Positions 18,419 to 29,285 of a stretch of 64,000 nucleotides of DNA are shown piece by piece (position 1 is the first letter of the stretch; the number at the start of each line of letters is the position of its first letter). The stretch comes from Marinobacter salicampi (GTDB taxonomy: Bacteria; Pseudomonadota; Gammaproteobacteria; Pseudomonadales; Oleiphilaceae). Where the stretch lies: NCBI RefSeq assembly GCF_011074795.1, contig NZ_JAAMPF010000001.1:1-64000 (forward strand). The letters are read 5' to 3'. Below the pieces are notes generated by a model, which did no database searches, had not been told where the DNA came from, and saw nothing but the letters and a program-made list of their open reading frames with translations. The position numbers and the translations under genes are program-made.

Positions 18419-21253
18419 ATGCATGAAAGCGTAATGGAGCAGTTATGGCAGACATCCCACCTCCAAGGGGGGAATCTTGCCTATGTCGAGCAGCTTTTCG
18501 AAACCTACCTGACTGATCCCAATGCGATCCCGGAAGAATGGCGGAATTACTTTGATCGTCTGCCCAGCGTAGACGGTCGCCAGGGCAGGGATGTCGCTCA
18601 CTCCTCGATCCGTGAACAGTTTGAGCATATCTCCCGTAACCAGCGTTTTGCTGCCGGCGGCGTACCTGCAGGAGTGACCTCCGACGCGGACAAAAAGCAG
18701 ATTCGGGTTCTCCAGCTTATCAATGCCTTTCGCTTCCGCGGTCATCAGGAGGCCAAGCTTGATCCACTTGGTGTGCTCGTGCGACCCCCGGTAGAAGACC
18801 TGGAGCTCGCTTTCCACGAATTGTCTGACGCCGACCGGGACCTCGAATTCCAGACTGGCTCACTGAGCTTTGGCGCAGAAACCATGCGTCTTGGCGATAT
18901 ATACGATGGCTTAAGGCAGACCTATTGCAGCAGCATTGGTGCTGAGTACATGCACGTGGTGGATACCAGGATCAAACGCTGGTTCCAGCACAGAATGGAA
19001 CCAGTCCGGTCACGTCCTGACTTTGAGCCCAAGACCCGCAAGCACCTGCTTGAGCGGCTTACCGCTGCGGAAGGGCTTGAGAAATACCTGGGCTCCCGTT
19101 ACCCCGGCGTTAAGCGTTTTGGCCTTGAAGGGGGTGAGACACTGATTCCCTGTCTGGATGAGTTGATCCAGCGTGCGGGAAGTTACGGTGCCAAAGAGAT
19201 TGTCCTGGGAATGGCCCATAGGGGTCGCCTTAACGTTCTGGTCAATACACTGGGCAAAAACCCGAAAGAGCTTTTCGACGAGTTTGAAGGCAAGAAACTC
19301 GCTGACTCAGGCTCCGGTGACGTCAAGTACCACCAGGGTTTCTCGTCGAATGTCATGACCGATGGCGGCGAAATGCACCTCGCGCTGGCGTTCAACCCAT
19401 CACACCTCGAGATTGTGTCTCCGGTGGTGGTGGGTTCGGTACGCGCCCGCCAGACCCGTCGCCAGGATCCGGACGGCAGCAAGGTTGTTCCCATTATCAT
19501 GCATGGCGATGCTGCATTCGCGGGGCAGGGCGTGGTTATGGAAACCTTCCAGATGTCCCAGACGCGCGCTTACGGTGTCGGCGGTACCATCCATATTGTG
19601 ATTAACAACCAGGTCGGCTTCACCACCAGCCGCCAAGAAGATGCCCGTTCTACTGAATACTGCACTGATGTCGCCAAGATGGTACAGGCACCGATCCTGC
19701 ACGTTAATGCGGACGACCCGGAAGCCGTGCTTTTCGTCACTCAGATGGCCATGGATTACCGGCACGAGTTCAAGCGTGATGTAGTTATTGACCTGGTCTG
19801 TTACCGTCGCCGAGGTCATAACGAGGCCGATGAGCCCTCCTCAACCCAGCCAGTTATGTACGAAAAGATCAGGCGCCTGAAGACCACGCGCGAGCTGTAT
19901 GCGGACCAACTGATCAATGCCGGTATCTACACGGCGGAAGAAACCAAGAAGATGGAACTGGACTATCGGGATGAGCTCGACAAAGGCGATCACGTAGTCA
20001 AGTCGCTGGTCAAACAGCCCAACAAGGAACTGTTTGTCGACTGGCAGCCATACCTGGGCCACGAATGGACAGCAAAGTGCAAAACCAGCGTCGGCCTGAA
20101 GACGCTCCAGCGTCTCGGCAAGAAGATGGGGCAGGTTCCTGAAGGCTTCACCATCCAGCGCCAGGTTTCCAAGATTGTAGACGACCGCAACAAGATGAAT
20201 GCCGGCGCATTGCCCATCAACTGGGGCTTCGGGGAAGTGATGGCCTACGCCAGCCTGCTTAACGAAGGCCATCCGATACGTATTACCGGTCAGGACGTCG
20301 GTCGCGGAACCTTCTCTCACCGCCATGCGGTACTCCATAACCAGAAGAACGGCGACACTTATGTGCCTCTTCAGCAGCTTTCCGAAAAGCAGCCGATGTT
20401 CGAGATCTACGACTCGCTTCTATCGGAAGAGGCAGTCATGGCCTTTGAGTACGGCTACGCAACGACCGCACCGGATACACTAATTATCTGGGAAGCGCAG
20501 TTTGGTGACTTTTCCAACGGCGCCCAGGTGGTTATTGACCAGTTCCTCACCAGTGGTGAGCATAAGTGGGGCCGGTTATGTGGTCTTACACTTTTGCTTC
20601 CCCATGGTTATGAAGGCCAGGGTCCGGAGCACAGCTCGGCTCGACTGGAGCGCTTTCTGCAATTGAGCGCGGAACATAACATCCAGGTATGCGTGCCCAC
20701 GACGCCGTCTCAGATTTTCCATATGCTCAGGCGTCAGGTGAAACGTCCGCTCCGTAAGCCTCTGGTGGCCATAACGCCAAAGAGCCTGCTGCGTCACAAG
20801 GAAGCTACCTCGGGTCTCGACGACCTAACTGAAGGCACCTTCCAGACTGTTCTGCCCGAGAAGGAACCCTCAGATCCCAAGAAGATTCAGCGCCTGATCA
20901 TGTGTAGCGGAAAAGTCTATTTTGATCTGCTTGAGAAGAAAAAGGCGGACGGCCGGGACGACGTGGCGATTTTGCGTATCGAACAGTTGTACCCGTTTCC
21001 CAACGATGACCTGGACGAGATTCTCAATCAGTATGTGAAGCTTCAGCATGTTGTCTGGTGTCAGGAAGAGCCAATGAATCAGGGTGCCTGGTACTGTAGT
21101 CAGCATCATATGCGAAATGCCCTTCAGCGCCTGAATCCCAAGCTCTACCTGCAGTATGCCGGTCGCGATGCCTCAGCAGCACCTGCTGCAGGGCATCTGT
21201 CGGTGCATATTGAAGAGCAGAAAAAACTGGTTAACGACGCGTTTGAAATCTGA
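18419..21253 (+). CDS. sucA: 2-oxoglutarate dehydrogenase E1 component SucA
   Basis: A 944-residue thiamine diphosphate enzyme that decarboxylates 2-oxoglutarate and passes the succinyl group to SucB. The N-terminal peptide (LWQTSHLQGGNLAYVEQLFETY) is the E2-binding segment. The first catalytic domain has GMAHRGRLNVLVN and the ThDP region HGDAAFAGQGVVMET through INNQVGFTTS; the transketolase-like pyrimidine domain has RITGQDVGRGTFSHRHAVLH. Length is normal. Start 18419 has AAGGTGAG upstream. It opens the sucAB-lpd segment. Confidence 0.97.
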   Translation: MHESVMEQLWQTSHLQGGNLAYVEQLFETYLTDPNAIPEEWRNYFDRLPSVDGRQGRDVAHSSIREQFEHISRNQRFAAGGVPAGVTSDADKKQIRVLQLINAFRFRGHQEAKLDPLGVLVRPPVEDLELAFHELSDADRDLEFQTGSLSFGAETMRLGDIYDGLRQTYCSSIGAEYMHVVDTRIKRWFQHRMEPVRSRPDFEPKTRKHLLERLTAAEGLEKYLGSRYPGVKRFGLEGGETLIPCLDELIQRAGSYGAKEIVLGMAHRGRLNVLVNTLGKNPKELFDEFEGKKLADSGSGDVKYHQGFSSNVMTDGGEMHLALAFNPSHLEIVSPVVVGSVRARQTRRQDPDGSKVVPIIMHGDAAFAGQGVVMETFQMSQTRAYGVGGTIHIVINNQVGFTTSRQEDARSTEYCTDVAKMVQAPILHVNADDPEAVLFVTQMAMDYRHEFKRDVVIDLVCYRRRGHNEADEPSSTQPVMYEKIRRLKTTRELYADQLINAGIYTAEETKKMELDYRDELDKGDHVVKSLVKQPNKELFVDWQPYLGHEWTAKCKTSVGLKTLQRLGKKMGQVPEGFTIQRQVSKIVDDRNKMNAGALPINWGFGEVMAYASLLNEGHPIRITGQDVGRGTFSHRHAVLHNQKNGDTYVPLQQLSEKQPMFEIYDSLLSEEAVMAFEYGYATTAPDTLIIWEAQFGDFSNGAQVVIDQFLTSGEHKWGRLCGLTLLLPHGYEGQGPEHSSARLERFLQLSAEHNIQVCVPTTPSQIFHMLRRQVKRPLRKPLVAITPKSLLRHKEATSGLDDLTEGTFQTVLPEKEPSDPKKIQRLIMCSGKVYFDLLEKKKADGRDDVAILRIEQLYPFPNDDLDEILNQYVKLQHVVWCQEEPMNQGAWYCSQHHMRNALQRLNPKLYLQYAGRDASAAPAAGHLSVHIEEQKKLVNDAFEI

Positions 21254-21279
21254 CGAGCTACCGAACTTAAGGATCAGAG

Positions 21280-22557
21280 ATGTCTACTGAAATAAAAGCA
21301 CCCGTTTTTCCCGAGTCGGTCGCAGAAGGGACCGTCGCGACCTGGCACAAGAAGCCAGGCGAAGCCTGCAGTCGCGATGAGCTGATCGTCGATATTGAAA
21401 CCGACAAGGTCGTTCTGGAAGTTGTAGCGCCGGCGGATGGCGTGATCGAAGAGATCCTGAAAGACGAGGGTGATACCGTCGAAAGCGGTGAAGTGGTCGG
21501 TAAATTCAAAGCCGGAGCGAAAGGCGAAGCTGCGGAAGCACCTGCGAAGCAAGAAGCACCTGCCAAGCAAGAGGGAGCCAAGGACGATGGCGAACCTGCG
21601 GACGCCGGCAGTGCCGCCGGCACGGACTCCGGCTCAGGTGTCCAGAGCGAAGCCATTCTTAGTCCGGCGGCTCGTAAGCTGGCTGAGGAAAACAGTGTCG
21701 AACCGGGTTCCGTTCAGGGATCGGGCAAAGACGGCCGGGTGACCAAGGAAGATGTGCAGGCCCATATTGATGGAGGCCAGTCGCGCCAGGCCGCAGCTCC
21801 GCAGGCAGAGGCGCCCAAGCCCTCCGACCTTCCGGGGGCAGGCGTGCCTGCCGGAGAGCGCGCAGAAAAGCGGGTACCCATGACCCGTCTTCGCGCAAGT
21901 ATTGCCAAGCGCCTTGTCAACGCGCAACAAAGCGCTGCGATGCTGACCACGTTCAACGAAGTGAACATGAAGCCGTTGATGGATCTGCGCAAGCAGTACA
22001 AGGATGGCTTCGAGAAACGTCACGGGATCAAACTCGGCTTTATGTCACTGTTCGTCAAGGCTGCCACCGAAGCACTCAAACGCTTCCCGGCAGTTAACGC
22101 CTCCATTGACGGCAACGACATGGTCTACCATGGTTACCAGGACATAGGTGTTGCCGTATCCAGTGAGCGTGGACTTGTGGTCCCTGTGCTTCGTGATACA
22201 GATGCTCTGGGGCTGGCGGATATCGAAAAGAAAATCGTCGAATATGGTACCAAGGCAAAAAACGGTAAGCTGGGCATTGAAGAGATGACCGGCGGAACCT
22301 TTACCATCTCAAACGGCGGTGTGTTCGGCTCGTTGCTTTCGACGCCTATTCTGAATCCGCCGCAAACAGCCATTCTGGGTATGCACAAGATTCAGGAAAG
22401 GCCCATGGCGGTGGACGGGCAGGTGGTTATTCTGCCCATGATGTATCTTGCACTGTCGTACGATCATCGAATGATTGACGGCAAGGAAGCAGTCCAGTTC
22501 CTGGTTGCGATCAAAGAAATGGTGGAAGACCCGGCTCGTATTCTGCTGGACGTCTGA
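21280..22557 (+). CDS. sucB: Dihydrolipoyl succinyltransferase E2 (SucB)
   Basis: A 425-residue E2 core protein. Lys43 in the motif [10 protein letters not shown] carries lipoate in the single N-terminal lipoyl domain. An Ala/Pro/Gly-rich linker (about 78-120) leads to an E3-binding domain ([13 protein letters not shown]) and a second linker, then the catalytic domain with [14 protein letters not shown] and the active-site histidine in [12 protein letters not shown]. It transfers succinyl groups to CoA. AAGGA upstream supports the start; lpd follows after 36 bases. Confidence 0.97.
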   Translation: MSTEIKAPVFPESVAEGTVATWHKKPGEACSRDELIVDIETDKVVLEVVAPADGVIEEILKDEGDTVESGEVVGKFKAGAKGEAAEAPAKQEAPAKQEGAKDDGEPADAGSAAGTDSGSGVQSEAILSPAARKLAEENSVEPGSVQGSGKDGRVTKEDVQAHIDGGQSRQAAAPQAEAPKPSDLPGAGVPAGERAEKRVPMTRLRASIAKRLVNAQQSAAMLTTFNEVNMKPLMDLRKQYKDGFEKRHGIKLGFMSLFVKAATEALKRFPAVNASIDGNDMVYHGYQDIGVAVSSERGLVVPVLRDTDALGLADIEKKIVEYGTKAKNGKLGIEEMTGGTFTISNGGVFGSLLSTPILNPPQTAILGMHKIQERPMAVDGQVVILPMMYLALSYDHRMIDGKEAVQFLVAIKEMVEDPARILLDV

Positions 22558-22590
22558 ACCTGTCACACAACGAATCAGAAAACAGGATGA

Positions 22591-24036
<1,446 letters not shown>

Positions 24037-24050
24037 GGCTGATCCGGAAT

Positions 24051-24073
24051 CAGGACGCCAGCGGGGCGTCCTG
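24051..24073 (+). promoter_or_regulatory. Stem-loop between lpdA and sucC
   Basis: CAGGACGCC pairs perfectly with GGCGTCCTG around a 5-nt loop, 14 bases after the lpdA stop. Only GAGGCTTT follows, so it is a weak terminator at best. It may separate or process the sucAB-lpd and sucCD parts of the transcript. Confidence 0.5.
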
Positions 24074-24206
24074 AGGCTTTATCCGCCGGCTTTTGGTAAA
24101 GCAAACGCTGTGCTGAGGTGATCCCCGGCGCACCAAGCAGAATTCGCGTTAGGCGGGTTCAATTTCCGTAAATGGTTATCCTCCATCAATAAGCGGGACA
24201 ATTGTT

Positions 24207-25373
24207 ATGAATTTGCACGAATATCAGGGCAAACAGCTATTCGCTGAATATGGTTTGCCGGTTTCCAAGGGCATTGCCTGTGACACACCTGACGAAGCCG
24301 CTGCCGCAGCTGACAAGATCGGCGGTGACCGCTGGGTTGTGAAAGCTCAGGTACACGCCGGCGGGCGCGGCAAGGCTGGCGGTGTCAAATTGCTGGACAA
24401 CAAAGATGACATTCGCGCATTCGCTGAAAAGTGGCTGGGCAAGAATCTGGTCACTTATCAGACAGACGAGCATGGCCAGCCGGTCAGCAAGATTCTGGTT
24501 GAGTCTCTGACGGACATTGACCAGGAGCTCTATCTGGGCGCCGTCGTTGACCGTAGTTCGCGCCGGATCGTTTTCATGGCCTCCACCGAAGGCGGCGTAG
24601 AAATCGAGAAGGTGGCGGAAGAGACGCCTGAAAAGATTCTCAAGGCGACCATTGATCCTCTGGTGGGCGCACAGCCTTACCAGGCGCGCGAATTGGCGTT
24701 CAAACTGGGCCTCAAAGGCGACCAGATTAAGCAGTTCACCAAGATCTTCATGGGTCTGGCCAAATTGTTCGAGGACCATGACCTGGCACTCCTTGAAATC
24801 AATCCACTCGTCATTACCGATAAAGGCGATCTTCACTGTCTGGATGCCAAGATTGGCGTAGACGGCAACGCACTTTATCGCCAGCCCAAGATCCGGGACA
24901 TGCATGATCCTTCCCAGGAAGACTCCCGTGAAGCTGATGCTGCCAAGTGGGAACTCAATTACGTCGCCCTGGAAGGCAACATTGGTTGCATGGTCAATGG
25001 CGCCGGTCTTGCCATGGGCACCATGGATATCATCAAGCTCAGCGGTGGCCGGCCCGCGAACTTCCTGGATGTAGGGGGCGGGGCGACCAAGGAGCGCGTG
25101 ACAGAGGCCTTCAAGATCATTCTGTCCGATGACAACGTTAAAGCGGTACTGGTAAATATTTTTGGTGGCATTGTACGTTGCGACATGATTGCCGAAGGCA
25201 TCATTGGTGCGGTGAAGGATGTGGGCGTCAAGGTTCCGGTTGTGGTCCGTCTGGAAGGCAACAACGCTGAGCTGGGCACCCAGGTGCTGGCAGACAGCGG
25301 TCTGAACATCATTGCCGCCACCAGTCTGGCGGATGCCGCAGAGCAAGTCGTTAAAGCCGCAGGGGGTAAATAA
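24207..25373 (+). CDS. sucC: Succinyl-CoA synthetase beta subunit SucC
   Basis: A 388-residue ATP-grasp subunit of succinyl-CoA synthetase (succinyl-CoA to succinate with ATP or GTP formation). It opens with the family sequence [18 protein letters not shown], has the nucleotide loop [17 protein letters not shown], and the C-terminal flavodoxin-like domain with [17 protein letters not shown]. Start 24207. The stop overlaps the sucD start by one base (TAATG), so the two chains are made in equal amounts. Confidence 0.97.
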   Translation: MNLHEYQGKQLFAEYGLPVSKGIACDTPDEAAAAADKIGGDRWVVKAQVHAGGRGKAGGVKLLDNKDDIRAFAEKWLGKNLVTYQTDEHGQPVSKILVESLTDIDQELYLGAVVDRSSRRIVFMASTEGGVEIEKVAEETPEKILKATIDPLVGAQPYQARELAFKLGLKGDQIKQFTKIFMGLAKLFEDHDLALLEINPLVITDKGDLHCLDAKIGVDGNALYRQPKIRDMHDPSQEDSREADAAKWELNYVALEGNIGCMVNGAGLAMGTMDIIKLSGGRPANFLDVGGGATKERVTEAFKIILSDDNVKAVLVNIFGGIVRCDMIAEGIIGAVKDVGVKVPVVVRLEGNNAELGTQVLADSGLNIIAATSLADAAEQVVKAAGGK

Positions 25374-26245
25374 TGAGCATCCTGATCAATAAAGACACCA
25401 AGGTTATCTGTCAGGGCTTTACCGGCGCGCAGGGTACCTTCCACTCCGAACAGGCGATCGCCTACGGCACCCAGATGGTCGGCGGCGTCAGCCCCGGCAA
25501 GGGCGGGACCGAGCATCTTGGCCTACCGGTGTTCAATACTGTTCGTGAAGCAGTCGAAAAGACCGGTGCAACGGCCACGGTTATCTACGTACCGGCGCCT
25601 TTCTGCAAGGACGCCATCGTTGAGGCCGCCGACTCGGGCATCGAACTGATTGTCTGCATCACCGAAGGCATACCGACCATCGACATGCTGTATGCGAAAG
25701 AATATGTCGATCGCAAGGGCGTACGGATGATCGGTCCGAACTGTCCGGGTGTGATTACGCCTGGCGAGAGCAAAATAGGCATTATGCCCGGCCACATCCA
25801 CCGCCCTGGCAAAGTCGGTATTGTTTCCCGCTCCGGTACGCTTACCTACGAAGCGGTCAAGCAGACCACAGACTTCGGGTTTGGCCAGTCCACCTGTGTG
25901 GGCATCGGTGGTGACCCGATTGCGGGTTCCAACTTTATCGATATCCTCCAGCTTCTGCAGGATGATCCCCAGACCGAAGCCATCGTCATGATCGGTGAAA
26001 TTGGTGGAAGTGCAGAAGAAGAGGCTGCGGCCTTTATCAAGGCTAACGTCACCAAGCCCGTGGTCTCATACATTGCCGGCGTTACTGCGCCTCCTGGCAA
26101 GCGTATGGGTCACGCCGGTGCCATCATCGCTGGCGGCAAGGGCACTGCTGATGAAAAATTTGCAGCCTTGGAAGATGCAGGTGTTAAAACCGTACGGAGC
26201 CTGGCCGAAATTGGCAAGGCACTGCAGGAAGTGACTGGCTGGTAG
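25373..26245 (+). CDS. sucD: Succinyl-CoA synthetase alpha subunit SucD
   Basis: A 290-residue CoA-binding subunit. The N-terminal Rossmann domain has [17 protein letters not shown] and GGVSPGKGG; the phosphorylated histidine is in [14 protein letters not shown] near residue 246. It shares a TAATG junction with sucC and ends the TCA block before a terminator. Confidence 0.97.
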   Translation: MSILINKDTKVICQGFTGAQGTFHSEQAIAYGTQMVGGVSPGKGGTEHLGLPVFNTVREAVEKTGATATVIYVPAPFCKDAIVEAADSGIELIVCITEGIPTIDMLYAKEYVDRKGVRMIGPNCPGVITPGESKIGIMPGHIHRPGKVGIVSRSGTLTYEAVKQTTDFGFGQSTCVGIGGDPIAGSNFIDILQLLQDDPQTEAIVMIGEIGGSAEEEAAAFIKANVTKPVVSYIAGVTAPPGKRMGHAGAIIAGGKGTADEKFAALEDAGVKTVRSLAEIGKALQEVTGW

Positions 26246-26263
26246 AACGGCTGTCACGGCTAG

Positions 26264-26304
26264 AAACCCCCGCATCCGGATCGTCCGGATCGCGGGGTTT
26301 TTTC
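26264..26304 (+). terminator. Rho-independent terminator of the sdh-suc block
   Basis: An outer stem AAACCCC/GGGGTTT plus GC/GC encloses a perfect inner stem ATCCGGA/TCCGGAT with a 3-nt loop, followed by six T. It lies 19 bases after sucD. Confidence 0.93.
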
Positions 26305-26356
26305 GTTATACGACGCATCAAAACGAATCGGAGGTTTTTTCACAGCCACATCAGTC

Positions 26357-26422
26357 TATAATCCCCGGTCTGTCTCTTTTATGATGACAACCTCAAGCCT
26401 TTTATAGGAGTTCATGCTTTGA
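26357..26422 (+). promoter_or_regulatory. trpS promoter -10 box and leader with two minimal ORFs
   Basis: A perfect TATAAT (26357-26362) has no good -35 box. The following leader has an 8-codon frame (26381-26407, ATG ATG to TAG) whose stop overlaps the AGGAG site of trpS, and then a one-sense-codon frame ATG CTT TGA (26414-26422) that overlaps the trpS TTG start. Neither contains tryptophan codons. Confidence 0.45.
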
Positions 26423-27633
26423 GTTCTGTAGATTCCCAGCAACGGGTTCTGTCCGGAATGCGTCCGACCGGCAAGCTGCACCTTGGCCACTACCACGGTG
26501 TACTGAAGAACTGGGTTAAGCTCCAGCATGAATTCGAGTGCTTTTTCTTTGTGGCTGACTGGCATGCTCTGACTACAAACTACGATGACCCATCCATGAT
26601 CGAGTCGAGTGTATGGGACATGGTCATCGACTGGCTGGCTGCCGGCGTTAACCCTGGCTCAGCGACCCTGTTCATTCAGTCCCGGGTCCCTGAGCACGCA
26701 GAATTGCATCTCCTGTTATCGATGATTACGCCTTTAGGCTGGCTTGAGCGTGTTCCAACCTATAAGGACCAAATTGAGAAGTTACGTGAAAAAGACCTCG
26801 CAACTTACGGATTTCTTGGGTATCCCCTGTTGCAGAGCGCAGACATTTTGATGTATCGGGCAGGTCGGGTGCCCGTTGGTGCAGATCAGGTTTCCCATAT
26901 TGAGATCACTCGGGAACTGGCCCGTCGCTTCAACCACATATACGGTCGTGAACCCGGGTTTGAGGCGCAGGCAGAGGGTGCCATCGTAAAGATGGGCAAG
27001 AAGAACGCCAAACTTTACCGGGCATTGAAAAGACGTTATCAGGAAGAGGGTGATATGGAAGCCCTGGAAACGGCCCGCGCGCTACTCAAAGAGCAGCAGA
27101 ACATCTCGTTGGGCGACAGGGAGCGGCTTTATGGCTACATCGAAGGCGGCGGCAAGATCATACTTCCCGAGCCCCAGGCCCTGTTGACGCCCGAGTCGAA
27201 AATGCCCGGCCTCGACGGTCACAAAATGTCGAAATCCTATAACAACACCATAGGACTGCGGGAAGACCCGGACACCGTTGCCCAGAAAATACGTACCATG
27301 CAGACGGATCCGCAACGGGTAAGACGAACAGACCCGGGTGAGCCGGAGAAATGCCCGGTTTGGGATCTGCACAAGGTCTATTCCGACGACGATGTCCAGC
27401 AGTGGGTACAGACCGGCTGCCGTAGCGCGGGGATAGGCTGTCTTGATTGCAAGAAGCCGATTATCGATGCGATCGTGGAAGAGCAGAAACCGATACACGA
27501 ACGTGCCCGGGAATACGAGAGCAATCCCGACCTGGTTCGATCCATCATTGACGAGGGCTGTGAGCAGGCACGTGATGCTGCCCGTGACACCCTTGATGAG
27601 GTGCGCTCCGCCATGGGGTTGGGCTATCGCTGA
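26419..27633 (+). CDS. trpS: Tryptophan-tRNA ligase
   Basis: A 404-residue class I aminoacyl-tRNA synthetase charging tRNA-Trp. The first Rossmann strand and HIGH-like motif are RVLSGMRPTGKLHLGHYHG; the KMSKS loop is GHKMSKSYNN. An insertion between the two half domains (about residues 190-245) makes it longer than the 330-residue E. coli enzyme, as in the longer TrpS subgroup. The start is TTG at 26419: the nearest ATG (26414) is closed by a stop after one codon, and the next internal ATG would remove the first catalytic strand. AGGAG lies eight bases before the TTG. Confidence 0.93.
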   Translation: MSSVDSQQRVLSGMRPTGKLHLGHYHGVLKNWVKLQHEFECFFFVADWHALTTNYDDPSMIESSVWDMVIDWLAAGVNPGSATLFIQSRVPEHAELHLLLSMITPLGWLERVPTYKDQIEKLREKDLATYGFLGYPLLQSADILMYRAGRVPVGADQVSHIEITRELARRFNHIYGREPGFEAQAEGAIVKMGKKNAKLYRALKRRYQEEGDMEALETARALLKEQQNISLGDRERLYGYIEGGGKIILPEPQALLTPESKMPGLDGHKMSKSYNNTIGLREDPDTVAQKIRTMQTDPQRVRRTDPGEPEKCPVWDLHKVYSDDDVQQWVQTGCRSAGIGCLDCKKPIIDAIVEEQKPIHERAREYESNPDLVRSIIDEGCEQARDAARDTLDEVRSAMGLGYR

Positions 27634-27664
27634 CTTCGTCGCTGGGGCTACCTGAGGCCGTGGT

Positions 27665-28504
27665 ATGACTGATCAATCCGCTGAGGAGCAGGCGCTTCCG
27701 TCAGGGCCAGAGCTGGAAGAGCCGATGTCTGGGCCCATTGCCCGTGTTTCCGGCAAGCCATGGGTAGATTTCCCTAAAGATCTCTATATCCCGCCCGATG
27801 CACTGGCTGTTTTCCTTGAGGCCTTTGAAGGCCCGCTGGATCTATTGCTGTATCTGATACGACGCCAGAATATGAATATTCTGGACATCGATGTTAGCGA
27901 AATTACGCGTCAATACATGGACTACATCGGTGCCGTTGAATCCATGCGGTTTGAGTTGGCTGCCGAGTATCTGGTGATGGCAGCGACCCTTGCCGAGATA
28001 AAATCGCGCATGCTTTTGCCCCGTCAGGAAGCGGATGAGGACGAAGAAGAAGATCCCAGAGCAGAGCTGATCCGTCGTTTGCAACAGTACGAGCGTTTCA
28101 AGAAAGCGGCAGAGGATCTGGATGCACTGCCTCGGATGGATCGGGACAGGTTTACCGGGGCCGCGGCCTTACCCGATTTGCCCAGCAGTCAGACAGCACC
28201 GGACGTTGAGTTACGCGAGCTGCTACTGGCGCTTCAGGGCATACTCAGGCGCGCCGACCTGTTCACCAGTCATCATGTCGAGAGAGAGCGCCTGTCGACC
28301 CGTGAGCGTATGTCAGCGATTCTGGCTGCTCTGACGGACGAACAGTTCATCTCGTTTGAGAGTTTGTTTACCATCGAAGAAGGACGTTTGGGTGTGGTAG
28401 TGACCTTCCTTGCAACCCTGGAGTTGATCAAGGAACAGCTCATTGAAGTGGTTCAGGCAGAAGTGCTGGGCCGGTTACATTTACGGGCCCGGGCGGTCTG
28501 CTGA
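27665..28504 (+). CDS. scpA: Segregation and condensation protein A
   Basis: A 279-residue kleisin that bridges the Smc heads. The N-terminal Smc-neck binding region is AVFLEAFEGPLDLLLYLIRRQNMNI beginning near residue 54; it is followed by helical segments (AAEYLVMAATLAEIKSRMLLP), an acidic linker EADEDEEEDPRAE, and a C-terminal winged helix that binds the Smc cap. About 45 N-terminal residues are extra and probably disordered. It is paired with scpB, and smc lies 3.7 kb downstream. Start 27665 has a short GAGG site. Confidence 0.94.
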   Translation: MTDQSAEEQALPSGPELEEPMSGPIARVSGKPWVDFPKDLYIPPDALAVFLEAFEGPLDLLLYLIRRQNMNILDIDVSEITRQYMDYIGAVESMRFELAAEYLVMAATLAEIKSRMLLPRQEADEDEEEDPRAELIRRLQQYERFKKAAEDLDALPRMDRDRFTGAAALPDLPSSQTAPDVELRELLLALQGILRRADLFTSHHVERERLSTRERMSAILAALTDEQFISFESLFTIEEGRLGVVVTFLATLELIKEQLIEVVQAEVLGRLHLRARAVC

Positions 28505-28541
28505 TTCTGAAACCGCAGCCTCAGGCGGTCCACGGGATATT

Positions 28542-29249
28542 ATGAACGAAGATCATATTCGACATTTACAGGCTATCGCTGAGGCTGCCTTGCTAGCGGC
28601 CGGTCGTCCCCTGTCCCTTGAACAGTTACGGGAGCTTTTTGACGAGAACGAGCGACCGCCCCGGCAGGTGATGGAGCATGCCTTGTTCCAGCTTGAGCAA
28701 TCCTGCCAGGGTCGTGCCTTTGAGCTGCGCAAAGTGGCCAGCGGCTATCGTCTGCAAATACGCCAGGACTATGCCGAATGGGTGGCAAGACTGTTTGAAG
28801 AGAAGCCGCAACGGTATTCAAGGGCCTTGCTGGAAACGCTCGCCCTGATCGCCTATCGCCAGCCCATAACCCGCGGTGAGATTGAAGACATTCGCGGAGT
28901 CACGGTGAGCAGCAATATCGTGCGTACATTACTCGAGCGGGAGTGGGTGCGGATTGTGGGTCATCGCGATGTACCGGGCCGGCCTGCGATGTATGCGACC
29001 ACCCGTCAGTTTCTTGATTACTTTAATCTCACCAGCCTGGACCAGTTACCGCCTCTCTCAGAAATCCGTGACCTTGAGGAAATCGGGCGCGAGATTGAAA
29101 ACAGGATGCAGGCTGAAATCCTGTTTGAAACCCCTGAGCCTGGTGCCGGGGAGAGCATTGAGCCTGACATGGGCGAAGGAAAAGAGCGGGACAGAAAAAG
29201 CGCCAACGACAACAGTGGGGATGACCCCCAGGACCCAACGCTACATTGA
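28542..29249 (+). CDS. scpB: Segregation and condensation protein B
   Basis: A 235-residue protein with two winged-helix domains that dimerises and binds ScpA. The family core EKPQRYSRALLETLALIAYRQPITRGEIEDIRGV and LLEREWVRIVGHRDVPGRPAMYATT is intact. The C-terminal 50 residues are acidic and low complexity (AGESIEPDMGEGKERD). The ATG at 28542 gives the normal N terminus; the frame is open upstream into scpA but those residues are not conserved. The ribosome site is weak, so coupling to scpA is likely. Confidence 0.94.
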   Translation: MNEDHIRHLQAIAEAALLAAGRPLSLEQLRELFDENERPPRQVMEHALFQLEQSCQGRAFELRKVASGYRLQIRQDYAEWVARLFEEKPQRYSRALLETLALIAYRQPITRGEIEDIRGVTVSSNIVRTLLEREWVRIVGHRDVPGRPAMYATTRQFLDYFNLTSLDQLPPLSEIRDLEEIGREIENRMQAEILFETPEPGAGESIEPDMGEGKERDRKSANDNSGDDPQDPTLH

Positions 29250-29285
29250 CCGTTAAAATCGACGAATTCATAAGGATGACTTTTA

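Noticed and set aside
24237..25346. 369-codon open frame antisense to sucC
   Set aside because: The sense strand encodes an intact SucC. The antisense product shows no recognisable motif.
26381..26407. Possible tryptophan attenuation leader peptide before trpS
   Set aside because: The short frame has no Trp codon and no terminator/antiterminator pair is visible. It is kept only as an oddity of the start region.
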